Positions 1-7,222 of a DNA stretch of 19,611 bases are shown here, in pieces (positions within the stretch are counted from its first letter, which is position 1; every line of letters starts with the position of its first letter). The stretch is from Clostridia bacterium (GTDB taxonomy: Bacteria > Bacillota > Clostridia > Oscillospirales > Acutalibacteraceae): the NCBI GenBank assembly GCA_017552845.1, contig JAFZOE010000214.1:1-19611 (forward strand), written 5' to 3'. A model generated the notes under the pieces. The model was not told where the DNA came from. It worked only from the letters and a program-made list of their open reading frames with translations, and made no database searches. The position numbers and the translations under genes are program-made.

Positions 1-125
1 GCGAGATACATTGTCTCCTTCATATCGTCAAGCAGCTGCCACAGGCGTTTATCAAATTTTTCTACCGGGCGCGATTTCTTCCTGAGAATATCGTCGCCGA
101 CTTTCACTATATTTCTTGTTGCCAT
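1..125 (-). CDS. def: Peptide deformylase, N-terminal part (cut by window edge)
   Basis: Peptide deformylase removes the formyl group from the initiator methionine of nascent proteins in the cytoplasm. Only the first 41 codons are inside the window. They read MATRNIVKVGDDILRKKSRP and continue with a VEKFDKRLWQLLDDMKETMY-type segment, which is the characteristic N-terminal region of type 1/2 bacterial deformylases (an R-x-V-x-x-G-D-x-x-L-R-K core). The catalytic motifs (GxGLAAPQ, EGCLS, HExDH) would lie beyond position 1 and cannot be checked. The ATG at 123-125 is preceded by a GAGGTG ribosome binding site that overlaps the end of priA, and only 8 bases separate the two genes, so translational coupling is likely. 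The priA-def order is common in Firmicutes, usually with fmt next. Assignment rests on N-terminal similarity and context. Confidence 0.9.
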   Translation of the reverse strand, partial: MATRNIVKVGDDILRKKSRPVEKFDKRLWQLLDDMKETMYL

Positions 126-133
126 ATTTCACC

Positions 134-2578
134 TCAAAGCACGGTATCGGGATTCATATCCGCATAGACCGTAATGCTCCTGAATCTTGCATCCGTTCCC
201 GTCAGCTTCAGCAGGCCGGAAATCATCGACCTGAAACGCGCGGAATTTCTGCATTTGATAATAATTCTGTATCTGTATCTGCCCGCTATCTTCGATACCC
301 TCGCGGGGACCGGACCGAGCACGATTATTTTTTCACCTTTGTATTCGCCGCCTGCCATCTCCCTGATGACATTGACAGCCTCTCTCGCCGCGATTCTCAC
401 CTTCTGCTCGTCGCTCCCGGTAAAGCCGAGAACGCACAGATCGCAATAGGGCGGATAAATCATTGCCTTGCGGATTCTGATTTCGGTATTGAAAAACTCA
501 TCATAATCCTGCTTCGCGGCAAGTCTGATTATTTCGTTTTCGGGAGTCAGGGTCTGGACTATCGCAGTGCCCCTGCTCTCTCCCCTGCCGCTTCTGCCTA
601 TTACCTGAGTCAGAAGCGAAAAGGTTTTTTCGAGCGACCTGAAATCGTCGTTATATAACTGCTGGTCTATCGAAATGACACCGACCAGCGTAACATTCGG
701 GAAATCAAGCCCCTTTGCTACCATCTGGGTTCCGAGCATGATATCATAATCGCCCTGCTCGAAGGCGTGGAAAAGCTTCTCGTGGCTGTCCTTGGAGCCG
801 GTGGTGTCGGCATCCATTCGCAGAATACGCGCATCGGGAAACAGCTTCTGAAGCTCATCCTGAATTTTCTGAGTGCCGAAGCCAGCGTATCTCACGGACT
901 GTTCGTGACACTCGGGGCACTCGCCCGTAAACGGGGCTGAATACCCGCAGTAATGACATATCAGGCGGTTATTCGCCCTGTGATATGTAAGCGAAATGCT
1001 GCAATGCGGGCAGGTAATAACCTTGCCGCAGGCATCGCAGACCGCGAAGGTATTGTATCCCCTGCGGTTGATAAGCAGAATGCTCTGCTTACCGTTTTGC
1101 ATATTTGAATTGATTGCTTCGTATAATTCCCTGCTGACCTCGCTGCAGTCCTTCATCTTTTCGCCGGTGCGCATATCGACGGTCATTACATCGGGCATGA
1201 CGGCGCCGCCGTATCTCGAAGTCAGCCTGCAGAGCTCGTATCTGCCCTTGAGGGCATTTGCATAGCTCTCAACTCTCGGGGTTGCCGAGGCGAGAATAAG
1301 AAGGGAATTGTTGTAGGCGCATCTGAATTTCGCGACATCCGCCGCATCATATCTCGGAGTCTGCTCGGATTTATAGGTATGCTCCTGCTCCTCGTCGATG
1401 ATTATCAGGCCGATATTCTCAAGAGGGGCAAAGATTGCGCTTCTCGTGCCGATGACGATTTTCTTCTCGCCCTTTTTGACGCTCTTCCACTGCTCGCTTC
1501 TCTCTCTTATAGAAAGAGCTGAATGGAAGACTGCGACATCGCTGCCGTAACGGGAACAGAATATTCCGAGCGCCTGAGGTGTGAGCCCTATTTCGGGAAC
1601 AAGCAGAATAACGGTTTTGCCCGCGTCGAGTACCTTATCGATTACGCTGATATAGACAGAGGTCTTGCCGCTGCCGGTCACGCCGTAAAGCAGAGCTGTT
1701 GACCGCTTGCCCGAAAAAGCGAGCGAAACAAGCTTATCCGAGGCTTCCTGCTGCTCGGCAGTAAGATTGATTGGATTCCTGACGCCTTCGGTAACATCGG
1801 CATTCGCAAAGAAATCGATTTCCGCCTCAAAGAATTCCGCCGCGCCGTTTTTAACAAGAGCATTCACGACGGCAGGGGTATAGCCTGTAAAATAGCATAT
1901 CTCCCTGACGGATGCGGGACCCGTTTCGCAGAGAAGGTCATAAACCTCTTTCTGCTTCTTGCTGAGCTTTGTCTCGAAATCATCTTCGGGAAAAGCCCTG
2001 ACCATTTTTGCGGTTAGGTCTCCGAGATTTCTGACGGCATCAGCACGCGAGAGAAGTATTTCTTTTCTGACAAGGGAATCGAGAGAAACGGAATCCGCTT
2101 TAATGGAAAGATTCTTGAAAATCAGATCTTCCCTGACGAATTCTCCTCTTGCGATAAGGAAATCGTAAATCTCCTTCTCAGCTCCCTCAAGCTTATCAAG
2201 CTTTTTCTCGGGGGCTTCGGGATTCGCCGCATAGAATTTGACTATCCTGCAGTTGATTCCCGCGGGAAGCATGGCCTTGGCCGCCTCATAGAGAGTGCAG
2301 AAGGTCTTGTCGGCTATATTCTCCGCGAGTGAAAGCATCTCACAGCTGAGCAGAGGTGTTTCATCCCTGAGTTCGGAAATCCTTTTAAGCTTTCCTTCGG
2401 GGCACTCATCCGTCACCTCAAAAACTATGCCGAGCGATTTTCTGTTGCCGCTGCCGAAGGGCACGGTAACCCTGCAGCCGGGCTGAACCTTATCCGTAAG
2501 CTCTCCGGGGATGATATAAGTAAACTCGGTATCAAAGGAATAATTCGCGGCCTCGACCGCAACTTTTGCATACTTCAT
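134..2578 (-). CDS. priA: Primosomal protein N' (replication restart helicase PriA)
   Basis: PriA is a superfamily 2 3'-to-5' DNA helicase that recognises stalled forks and reloads the replisome. The 814 residues fit the family. The N-terminal DNA-binding domain covers roughly residues 1-110. A Walker A motif GVTGSGKT lies at 299-306 and a motif II DEEQ at 395-398. Eight cysteines (514, 517, 523, 526, 541, 544, 554, 557) form the usual pair of zinc sites inside the helicase core. Motif VI QVIGRSGRG lies at 658-666. The start ATG follows a GGGGGTGAG ribosome binding site. The gene is 36 bases after rpoZ and 8 bases before def. Motif II ends in Q where many PriA proteins have H, with a histidine two residues later; this looks like a family variant, not damage. 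No frameshift is seen. Confidence 0.97.
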   Translation of the reverse strand: MKYAKVAVEAANYSFDTEFTYIIPGELTDKVQPGCRVTVPFGSGNRKSLGIVFEVTDECPEGKLKRISELRDETPLLSCEMLSLAENIADKTFCTLYEAAKAMLPAGINCRIVKFYAANPEAPEKKLDKLEGAEKEIYDFLIARGEFVREDLIFKNLSIKADSVSLDSLVRKEILLSRADAVRNLGDLTAKMVRAFPEDDFETKLSKKQKEVYDLLCETGPASVREICYFTGYTPAVVNALVKNGAAEFFEAEIDFFANADVTEGVRNPINLTAEQQEASDKLVSLAFSGKRSTALLYGVTGSGKTSVYISVIDKVLDAGKTVILLVPEIGLTPQALGIFCSRYGSDVAVFHSALSIRERSEQWKSVKKGEKKIVIGTRSAIFAPLENIGLIIIDEEQEHTYKSEQTPRYDAADVAKFRCAYNNSLLILASATPRVESYANALKGRYELCRLTSRYGGAVMPDVMTVDMRTGEKMKDCSEVSRELYEAINSNMQNGKQSILLINRRGYNTFAVCDACGKVITCPHCSISLTYHRANNRLICHYCGYSAPFTGECPECHEQSVRYAGFGTQKIQDELQKLFPDARILRMDADTTGSKDSHEKLFHAFEQGDYDIMLGTQMVAKGLDFPNVTLVGVISIDQQLYNDDFRSLEKTFSLLTQVIGRSGRGESRGTAIVQTLTPENEIIRLAAKQDYDEFFNTEIRIRKAMIYPPYCDLCVLGFTGSDEQKVRIAAREAVNVIREMAGGEYKGEKIIVLGPVPARVSKIAGRYRYRIIIKCRNSARFRSMISGLLKLTGTDARFRSITVYADMNPDTVL

Positions 2579-2592
2579 TTACTCACCCCCGC

Positions 2593-2608
2593 TCTGCACC
2601 GATGCAGA
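2593..2608 (-). promoter_or_regulatory. Small perfect stem-loop just upstream of the priA ribosome binding site
   Basis: Between rpoZ and priA, the transcribed strand reads TCTGCA-TCGG-TGCAGA, a perfect 6-bp stem with a 4-base loop. It is followed almost at once by the GGGGGTGAG ribosome binding site of priA. No T-run follows, so it is not a standard terminator. It could be an RNA processing or stability element, or modulate priA translation; that role is inference. This 36-base spacer is the largest spacer in the block from the lipoprotein gene to def. Confidence 0.4.
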
Positions 2609-2614
2609 TGTCAA

Positions 2615-2824
2615 TTACAGATTTCTGATTTCCTCGGGCTCTACGATAACGTATTCGCCGTCAAGAATTTCGTCAAGCGCAAGGGAAACGGGCTTCTCGG
2701 TAAGAATTTCGCCGTCCTCATTTGCCTCCTCGGCAATTTCCCTGGCTCTCTTTGCAGTTGCTGTCACAAGTGAATAGCGGCTCAGATGATTCTGAAGAAC
2801 GCCGCTTAAATCGGGATTAAACAT
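2615..2824 (-). CDS. rpoZ: RNA polymerase omega subunit
   Basis: Omega is the small non-catalytic RNA polymerase subunit that helps fold and assemble the beta' subunit. The 69-residue protein has the expected size. It has the family core SRYSLVTATAKRAREI at residues 15-30, followed by KPVSLALDEI (44-53), matching the omega pattern in which an RY-LV-A-AKRAR helix is followed by K-V--AL-EI. The start overlaps the last 8 bases of gmk (the ATG sits inside the gmk stop region), the usual gmk-rpoZ coupling in Firmicutes. In Bacillus and many Clostridia coaBC follows; here priA follows directly. High confidence from family core and context. Confidence 0.95.
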   Translation of the reverse strand: MFNPDLSGVLQNHLSRYSLVTATAKRAREIAEEANEDGEILTEKPVSLALDEILDGEYVIVEPEEIRNL

Positions 2825-3431
2825 TGTTGATTACCTCACTGATTATATTCTTGTTGCGTGAAAAACGCATTTTTTCCGCTCTGATGACCGTCTCAAAATC
2901 ATTGACCGCACGGTCAATTGAATCATTGACGACTATATAATTGAATTCGCCCGCCCTGCGTATCTCCTGCTCCGCTATAAACAAACGGTGGGAGAGCGCT
3001 TCGTCATCCTCGGTGCCTCTCAGGCGCAGGCGCTCCTCAAGCACGGGAATTGACGGGGGCATAAGAAATACCGAAACGGCGTCGGGATATATCTTGCGGA
3101 TTTTTTCCGCTCCCTGAACCTCAATTTCGAGTACGACGTTTATGCCCGCCCTGAGCATTTCATCAACGGGCGCCTTCGGCGTGCCGTAATAATTGCCGGC
3201 ATACTGCGCGTATTCGAGCATTTCACCGTCCGCGATTTTCTTCTCGAAATAATCGGTAGTCACAAAATAATAATCCGCGCCGTCAATCTCGCCCTCGCGC
3301 ATCGATCTGGTCGTCATCGAGATTGAGACTTTGATATCGTCGTTCTTTTCGATAAGCCTTTTCAGCACGGTATCCTTACCGCTTCCCGAAGGACCCGAAA
3401 GGACTATGAGAATTCCCTGTTTATCTGCCAT
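2817..3431 (-). CDS. gmk: Guanylate kinase
   Basis: Guanylate kinase phosphorylates GMP to GDP using ATP in the cytoplasm, feeding GTP, dGTP and (p)ppGpp pools. The 204-residue protein opens MADKQGILIVLSGPSGSGKD, with the P-loop GPSGSGKD at residues 13-20. It has the GMP-binding stretch with SISMTTRSMREGEIDG and DYYFV, then LEYAQYAGNYYGTP and the EIEVQGA segment, all typical of Gmk. I chose the ATG at 3429-3431, not an upstream in-frame start at 3488. The chosen ATG has an AGGAGG site 6 bases ahead and gives the normal Gmk N-terminus, while the longer form would overlap remA by 56 bases. It starts one base after the remA stop and overlaps rpoZ by 8 bases. Confidence 0.97.
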   Translation of the reverse strand: MADKQGILIVLSGPSGSGKDTVLKRLIEKNDDIKVSISMTTRSMREGEIDGADYYFVTTDYFEKKIADGEMLEYAQYAGNYYGTPKAPVDEMLRAGINVVLEIEVQGAEKIRKIYPDAVSVFLMPPSIPVLEERLRLRGTEDDEALSHRLFIAEQEIRRAGEFNYIVVNDSIDRAVNDFETVIRAEKMRFSRNKNIISEVINNV

Positions 3432-3432
3432 T

Positions 3433-3690
3433 TCAATCCTCCTCGTCTCCGGTATCGGTATCGTGAATACGGTCCGCAACCTTTTCACTCGGGAAATAGG
3501 TAAGAATTATGTGGTCGCTGTCGGTTATTATGACAGCCATTGTCTTTCTGCCGTGAGTGGCGTCGATTATCGTGCCCGCAGCCTTCGCCTCCTGAATCAT
3601 GCGCTTAACCGGCGCGGATTCGGGGCTGACAACCGCAACGACTCTGTCGGCATTGACCATATTCCCATAGCCTATGTTGATAAGTTTCAC
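3433..3690 (-). CDS. remA: RemA/DUF370 family DNA-binding regulator
   Basis: RemA of Bacillus subtilis is a ring-forming DNA-binding activator of biofilm matrix and osmoprotection operons. Homologues are widespread in Firmicutes, including species without those operons. The 85-residue protein starts MKLINIGYGNMVNADRVVAV and contains VSPESAPVKRMIQEAK and TIIDATHGRKTMAVI, then DSDHIILT. These are the conserved blocks of the family, including arginines in the positions used for DNA contact. The acidic tail DTDTGDEED (77-85) goes beyond the common core. The start is GTG with a GGGTGG site a few bases ahead. It sits between yicC (9-base gap) and gmk (1-base gap), the conserved yloC-remA-gmk-rpoZ arrangement. 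The regulon in this organism cannot be told from the window. Confidence 0.93.
   Translation of the reverse strand: MKLINIGYGNMVNADRVVAVVSPESAPVKRMIQEAKAAGTIIDATHGRKTMAVIITDSDHIILTYFPSEKVADRIHDTDTGDEED
3436..3443 (-). promoter_or_regulatory. Ribosome binding site that fixes the gmk start
   Basis: AGGAGGAT on the minus strand lies inside the 3' end of remA, with the AGGAGG core 6 bases ahead of the gmk ATG at 3431. It is the best match to the anti-Shine-Dalgarno sequence in this neighbourhood and argues against the longer gmk reading frame. Confidence 0.8.
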
Positions 3691-3699
3691 TTTACCACC

Positions 3700-4578
3700 C
3701 TACTCAATATTCTGAATCTGCTCGCGGATCTTTTCTATCTCCGCCTTGATATCGACAACCGTGCGCGCAATTTCGACATCATTCGCCTTGGAGCCGATTG
3801 TATTCGCCTCTCTGTTCATCTCCTGAACGAGGAAGTCCATCTTTTTGCCGATTGCCTCATCGGAATCGAGGAAAACGCGCATCTGGTCTATATGACTGCG
3901 AAGCCGGACTGTCTCCTCGGCAACCGCAATCTTATCGGCGAATATAGCGGCCTCGGTCAGTATTCTCTGCTCATCGATATGAACATCGCCGAGAAGCTCA
4001 TTGAGACGCGCAAGAAGTTTCTCGTTGTATTCTTTGACCGTCTCGGGAGAACGCTCCTCAACGAAGGCGACTCTCTCGAGAATTGTATCGAGGCGGGAAT
4101 TGACATCGGTTCTGAGCCTTTCGCCCTCTTTTTCGCGCATGGCGAGGAACTTTTCGAGCGCTTCACCCGCGACCTGCTCTACGGCGGTCCAGATTCTCTC
4201 CTCGTCCGCCTCCTGCTTGCGGATAAGCAGGGCGTCGGGAGCTTTGACTATATCGGAAACCTTCACATCGTTTTCAAGAGAGAAGGTCTCTTCGATTTCT
4301 TTATATGCTTTCAGATAGCTGCCGATGAGCGGGGCATTCACCTCGACGACGATATCGGGCTCCTCGGTCGCCTCTATTGAAACATAGCATTCCGTCTTGC
4401 CCCTGGTAATCTTTCCCGTGAAATAATTCTTGAGCTTTTCATCGAGAAAACCGTAATTGCGGGGAAGGCGCGAGTTGAATTCAAAATAGCGGTGGTTGAC
4501 GCTCTTGATTTCAACCGTAATATTCATTCCGTCAACGGCGGCCTGCTGCCTGCCGTATCCGGTCATACTCTTTATCAT
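3700..4578 (-). CDS. yicC: YicC/YloC family endoribonuclease
   Basis: YicC/YloC proteins are endoribonucleases; the E. coli member has been linked to turnover of the small RNA RyhB. The 292-residue protein opens MIKSMTGYGR, the hallmark N-terminus. It continues with TVEIKSVNHRYFEF and RLPRNY, and ends with the conserved C-terminal domain containing KKMDFLVQEMNREANTIGSK and VDIKAEIEKIREQIQNIE. The length matches the family (about 290). An in-frame GTG at 4587 would add three residues and overlap the rluB stop. The ATG at 4578 is preferred because a GGAG lies 8 bases ahead and because family members begin at this methionine. The stop is TAG. The central half (about 100-210) is rich in E, R and L and probably helical. 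The gene lies between rluB and remA. Confidence 0.93.
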   Translation of the reverse strand: MIKSMTGYGRQQAAVDGMNITVEIKSVNHRYFEFNSRLPRNYGFLDEKLKNYFTGKITRGKTECYVSIEATEEPDIVVEVNAPLIGSYLKAYKEIEETFSLENDVKVSDIVKAPDALLIRKQEADEERIWTAVEQVAGEALEKFLAMREKEGERLRTDVNSRLDTILERVAFVEERSPETVKEYNEKLLARLNELLGDVHIDEQRILTEAAIFADKIAVAEETVRLRSHIDQMRVFLDSDEAIGKKMDFLVQEMNREANTIGSKANDVEIARTVVDIKAEIEKIREQIQNIE

Positions 4579-4583
4579 CGGTA

Positions 4584-5330
4584 TCACTCCGTTTTATCTT
4601 TGACTGCGCCGGAAATCACGAGAAGGGAATGAACCTCCTTCTCGGTAAGCTCGCGGTATTTGCCGACCGGCAGAGTGCCGAGACGGACACTGCCGATTGC
4701 AGTTCTCTTGAGCCTTGAAACCTCGAGGCCTATCGCCTCGCACATGCGGCGGATCTGCCTGTTGCGTCCCTCATAGAGCACAATCTCCACTACGCTCCTG
4801 CCCTCCGACTTCTCAAGGATATTGACCTCGGCCGGAGCTGTCATCCTGCCGTCGAGCTCAATGCCCGAAGCAAGCTTCTCCGCCTGGCTCTTCATTATTT
4901 CGGAGCGCACGGTCACGCGGTAGGTCTTTGGAACATGGTGAGAGGGATGCATCATGGCATTTGCGAAATTGCCGTCATTGGTAAGCAGAAGCGCTCCCTC
5001 GGAAACGCGGTCAAGCCGCCCGACGGGATAGAGGCGCGCCTTGATATCCGAGACGAGCTCGGTCACGCACTTGCGGCCCAGGTCATCGTCGGTTGTTGTC
5101 ACAAATCCTCTGGGCTTGTTGAGCAGAATGTAATAGAGATTCTTCGCCTTATTCACTCTCTTGCCGCTGACTGTGACCGTATCCTTTTGGGGATCGACGC
5201 TGTCGCCTATCTTCGCCGTTCTGTTATTGACGCGCACGAGGCCCTGCGCAATGAGCTCTTCGCTCTTGCGCCTTGAAGCCACTCCCGCATCCGCGAGAAA
5301 TTTCTGCAGTCTCACTTTGTTATCCGGCAC
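4584..5330 (-). CDS. rluB: rRNA pseudouridine synthase, RluB/RsuA family
   Basis: The enzyme isomerises specific uridines in rRNA to pseudouridine; RluB acts on 23S rRNA near the peptidyl-transferase centre. Numbered from the chosen start, an S4 RNA-binding domain occupies about residues 7-55 (VRLQKFLADAGVASRRKSEE). A catalytic domain follows with LNKPRGFVTT and GRLDRVSEGALLLTNDG, whose aspartate (about residue 107) is the catalytic residue of the family. RQIRRMCEAIG, typical of the RsuA/RluB branch, follows near the C-terminus. Length (248) is normal. Two GTG starts compete: 5339 and 5330. The GAGGTGA site at 5336-5342 overlaps the first and sits 8 bases before the second, so 5330 is chosen. 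Substrate cannot be separated between RluB-, RluE- or RsuA-like from sequence alone. Neighbours are ytfJ (18-base gap) and yicC (5-base gap). Confidence 0.92.
   Translation of the reverse strand: MPDNKVRLQKFLADAGVASRRKSEELIAQGLVRVNNRTAKIGDSVDPQKDTVTVSGKRVNKAKNLYYILLNKPRGFVTTTDDDLGRKCVTELVSDIKARLYPVGRLDRVSEGALLLTNDGNFANAMMHPSHHVPKTYRVTVRSEIMKSQAEKLASGIELDGRMTAPAEVNILEKSEGRSVVEIVLYEGRNRQIRRMCEAIGLEVSRLKRTAIGSVRLGTLPVGKYRELTEKEVHSLLVISGAVKDKTE
4587..4590 (-). promoter_or_regulatory. Ribosome binding site deciding the yicC start
   Basis: GGAG on the minus strand is 8 bases ahead of the ATG at 4578 and overlaps the competing GTG at 4587. The same 8-base spacing recurs at several other starts in the window, so the ATG is preferred. 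Confidence 0.55.
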
Positions 5331-5335
5331 GGTTT

Positions 5336-5342
5336 TCACCTC
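5336..5342 (-). promoter_or_regulatory. Ribosome binding site deciding the rluB start
   Basis: GAGGTGA on the minus strand has its GAGG core 8 bases ahead of the GTG at 5330 but overlaps the alternative GTG at 5339. This favours the shorter protein by three residues. Confidence 0.6.
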
Positions 5343-5348
5343 GGTTGA

Positions 5349-5792
5349 TTATTCGGCTGCCTCGGGCTTGTTATCCGAATACTCTGCAATGGCATCGTCA
5401 ATAGCCATATCCGCATCTTTATTCTTGAAGCGGGAAATGACATCGGATGCCTTGTCAACGATATCGGGAACCATGCCGATAACTCTCTCTACCGAACCCT
5501 CGGCGGAATCGATATATCTGATTGATACGCTGCCGTTATTGACTACAAGGAAAGCAACGGGGATGATGGTAATGCCGGCTCCGCCGCCGCCGCCGAAGAG
5601 CTCCTTGTTGCCCTTGTTGGGGAAATCGCTGCCGCCCGAAGCAAAGCCGTAAGTGACCTTTGAAACGGGAATAATCTTGATGGATTCGCTGATCTGGATG
5701 GGATCGCCGACAATGGTATTCACATTAACGAGATCCTTGATTCTGTCGATGGAAGTGCCGAGAATGTCTGCTGCTGCTGATTTGTCTTTCAT
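5349..5792 (-). CDS. ytfJ: GerW/YtfJ family sporulation protein
   Basis: YtfJ (GerW) of Bacillus subtilis is a forespore protein needed for normal germination with some germinants; its molecular activity is not established. The 147-residue protein carries the family pattern. It has an N-terminal helix ending VNTIVGDPI (23-31), then SESIKIIPVSKVTYGFASGG (35-54), a glycine run GGGGGAG (67-73), and ITIIPVAFLVVNNGSVSI with hydrophobic strands. It ends in an acidic helical tail. No signal peptide is visible. The start is ATG, with AAGG 11 bases ahead, a slightly long spacing. It follows the DUF2953 gene by 17 bases, a pairing seen in many Clostridia, and precedes rluB. Its presence suggests the organism sporulates or descends from spore-formers, but does not prove it. 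Confidence 0.9.
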   Translation of the reverse strand: MKDKSAAADILGTSIDRIKDLVNVNTIVGDPIQISESIKIIPVSKVTYGFASGGSDFPNKGNKELFGGGGGAGITIIPVAFLVVNNGSVSIRYIDSAEGSVERVIGMVPDIVDKASDVISRFKNKDADMAIDDAIAEYSDNKPEAAE

Positions 5793-5809
5793 TTCTTTTT
5801 ACACCTTTC

Positions 5810-6544
5810 TCAGTTTTCGGAATCCGAAGCCGCGGCATCGTTTTCCTGGTTTATTTTTTCATTAATTTCTGCCTTGGGCGATTTTTTGAGCCCTTTGAGA
5901 AATTTAATTCCTACTCTGAATATCAGGCTGAAGCCGACTATAATAAATGCGTTTATCAGCCTGCGCGGGATTACTGAAATCACCGCATGGAGCTTTGCTT
6001 CGTTTCTCCCGAATGCAAAATCGGGATTTGCATCGACCGAGTATTTCTTAACCCTCATAGTATCGACCACAAAGCCGACAGCGGGGAAAAACACCGAGCA
6101 GGTCCTTGCGTATTTGATAGCGGTATCTGCGCTGTCGCCGCCTGCTATCAGAAGGGATATTGCGAGATTCTCAATGGTAAAGGCTCTGTAGATGCGCCTG
6201 AACATACCCTTGAGGGAGATTGAGAGCCGTTTGACAAGGTCAACCACGCCTTCAACGCCGTTATTGTGATAGAAGGTTACAAGCGGATTATCCTTGGGCT
6301 CCTTGATTTTTTCATCTTTCTTTTCTCCGGCCTCTTCCGGTTTCTTCTCTTTTTTCTTTTTGGGCTTCTTCTTTTTCTTCTTCTTTTCGGGTTTCTCATG
6401 TTTTGGAAGAATATTGAATTTCAGAAAAAGCCAGCTCACCGAGAGGGAAACTTCATCTTCGGAATGCACCGTCACCTTGACCTTAACCGACAGTATCAAA
6501 ACGAAGATCAGAATGATGCCGAGAATAATTAACAGTGCCGGCAA
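5810..6544 (-). CDS. DUF2953 domain-containing membrane protein
   Basis: Function is unknown. A hydrophobic N-terminal segment (residues 2-20, ALLIILGIILIFVLILSV) anchors the protein. It is followed by a strand-rich stretch (21-47) and an extremely lysine- and glutamate-rich linker (about 48-84). The conserved DUF2953 region then runs to about 195, with SADTAIKYARTCSVFFP and VKKYSVDANPDFAF. A second probable membrane helix lies at about 196-216, and the tail is polar. The start is TTG, supported by a GGGAGGTGA site 7 bases ahead; no ATG in the frame gives the membrane anchor. It is 15 bases after scpB and 17 before ytfJ. DUF2953 genes often neighbour ytfJ in Clostridia, which suggests a sporulation-related role (inference). 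Confidence 0.82.
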   Translation of the reverse strand: MPALLIILGIILIFVLILSVKVKVTVHSEDEVSLSVSWLFLKFNILPKHEKPEKKKKKKKPKKKKEKKPEEAGEKKDEKIKEPKDNPLVTFYHNNGVEGVVDLVKRLSISLKGMFRRIYRAFTIENLAISLLIAGGDSADTAIKYARTCSVFFPAVGFVVDTMRVKKYSVDANPDFAFGRNEAKLHAVISVIPRRLINAFIIVGFSLIFRVGIKFLKGLKKSPKAEINEKINQENDAAASDSEN

Positions 6545-6559
6545 TTTTTCACCTCCCGT

Positions 6560-7222
6560 TTATTCTTCCGAGCCGTCATCCGGCGGAGTTTCATTTTCGC
6601 CCGCTTCCTCGGCCTCGGCTTTTTCGAGCTCGGCCTGGAAGAAGTTCCTTATCTGCTCGCCCTGAGTGCTGTCTATTTCATCATCCGTATCGGCAAGGCT
6701 CATTTCGGCGGGCTTCTCGGGAAGCTCGGGCAGGTCTGCAAGGGTGGTGAGGCAGAAACATCTGAGGAAGTTCGGGGTTGTGCCGTAAAGTAGCGGTCTG
6801 CCCGGTAAATCGAGGCGGCCTCTCTCTTCGAGCAGCCCTTTCTGGCAGAGAGTATTCACAACTCCCGAGCAGTCAACGCCTCTGACCTGCTCGACATAAG
6901 CCTTGGTAACCGGTTGATTGTATGCGACGACGGCGAGCACCTCGAGCGCCGCATTCGAAAGCGGTATATTCTTTTTGATATCGAGCACCGCTCTGATAAG
7001 CGGAGCATATTCGGTTCTTGAGCAGAGCTGATATTTGTCGCCGAGGCGCAGAAGACATATTCCGCTGTTTCTTGAATCGAGCGATGCGCCGATTTCAAAG
7101 ATAAATCCTCTCACGGTTTCGACATCAAGCTCGAGCGCTTCGGCTATTCTTGTTATTTCCAGCGGCTCACCCGAAGCGAAAAGTATCGCCTCTATCGCCG
7201 CTCTGGTTTCATCATTCGTCAA
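6560..7222 (-). CDS. scpB: Segregation and condensation protein ScpB
   Basis: ScpB is the winged-helix kite subunit that dimerises and binds ScpA in the SMC-ScpAB condensin, which organises and segregates the chromosome. The 220-residue protein has AAIEAILFASGEPLEITRIAE near its start, the family hallmark. It continues with the second winged-helix domain containing LSNAALEVLAVVAYNQPVTK, VRGVDCSGVVNTL and GRPLLYGTTPNFL. The C-terminal 50 residues are acidic and low in complexity, which is common. Two in-frame TTG codons compete, at 7228 and 7222. The GAGGA site at 7231-7235 is 2 bases from the first and 8 from the second, so 7222 is chosen. The gene start overlaps the scpA end by 11 bases, giving tight coupling of the two partners. 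Confidence 0.94.
   Translation of the reverse strand: MTNDETRAAIEAILFASGEPLEITRIAEALELDVETVRGFIFEIGASLDSRNSGICLLRLGDKYQLCSRTEYAPLIRAVLDIKKNIPLSNAALEVLAVVAYNQPVTKAYVEQVRGVDCSGVVNTLCQKGLLEERGRLDLPGRPLLYGTTPNFLRCFCLTTLADLPELPEKPAEMSLADTDDEIDSTQGEQIRNFFQAELEKAEAEEAGENETPPDDGSEE

Noticed and set aside
116..658. Plus-strand open frame opposite the 3' end of priA
   Set aside because: The priA C-terminal region is conserved on the minus strand; the plus-strand product has no recognisable features.
2609..2614. Perfect TTGACA on the minus strand just after rpoZ, considered as a -35 for priA
   Set aside because: At 16-18 bases downstream the sequence is G/C-rich with nothing like a -10 box.
3432..3488. 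N-terminal extension of Gmk by 19 residues
   Set aside because: It overlaps remA coding sequence, and the AGGAGG site and normal Gmk N-terminus both point to the ATG at 3431.
3331..4380. Long open frame of about 349 codons on the plus strand opposite gmk, remA and yicC
   Set aside because: It is antisense to three genes with clear family motifs, has no ribosome binding site or recognisable domain, and is the expected shadow of biased codon use.
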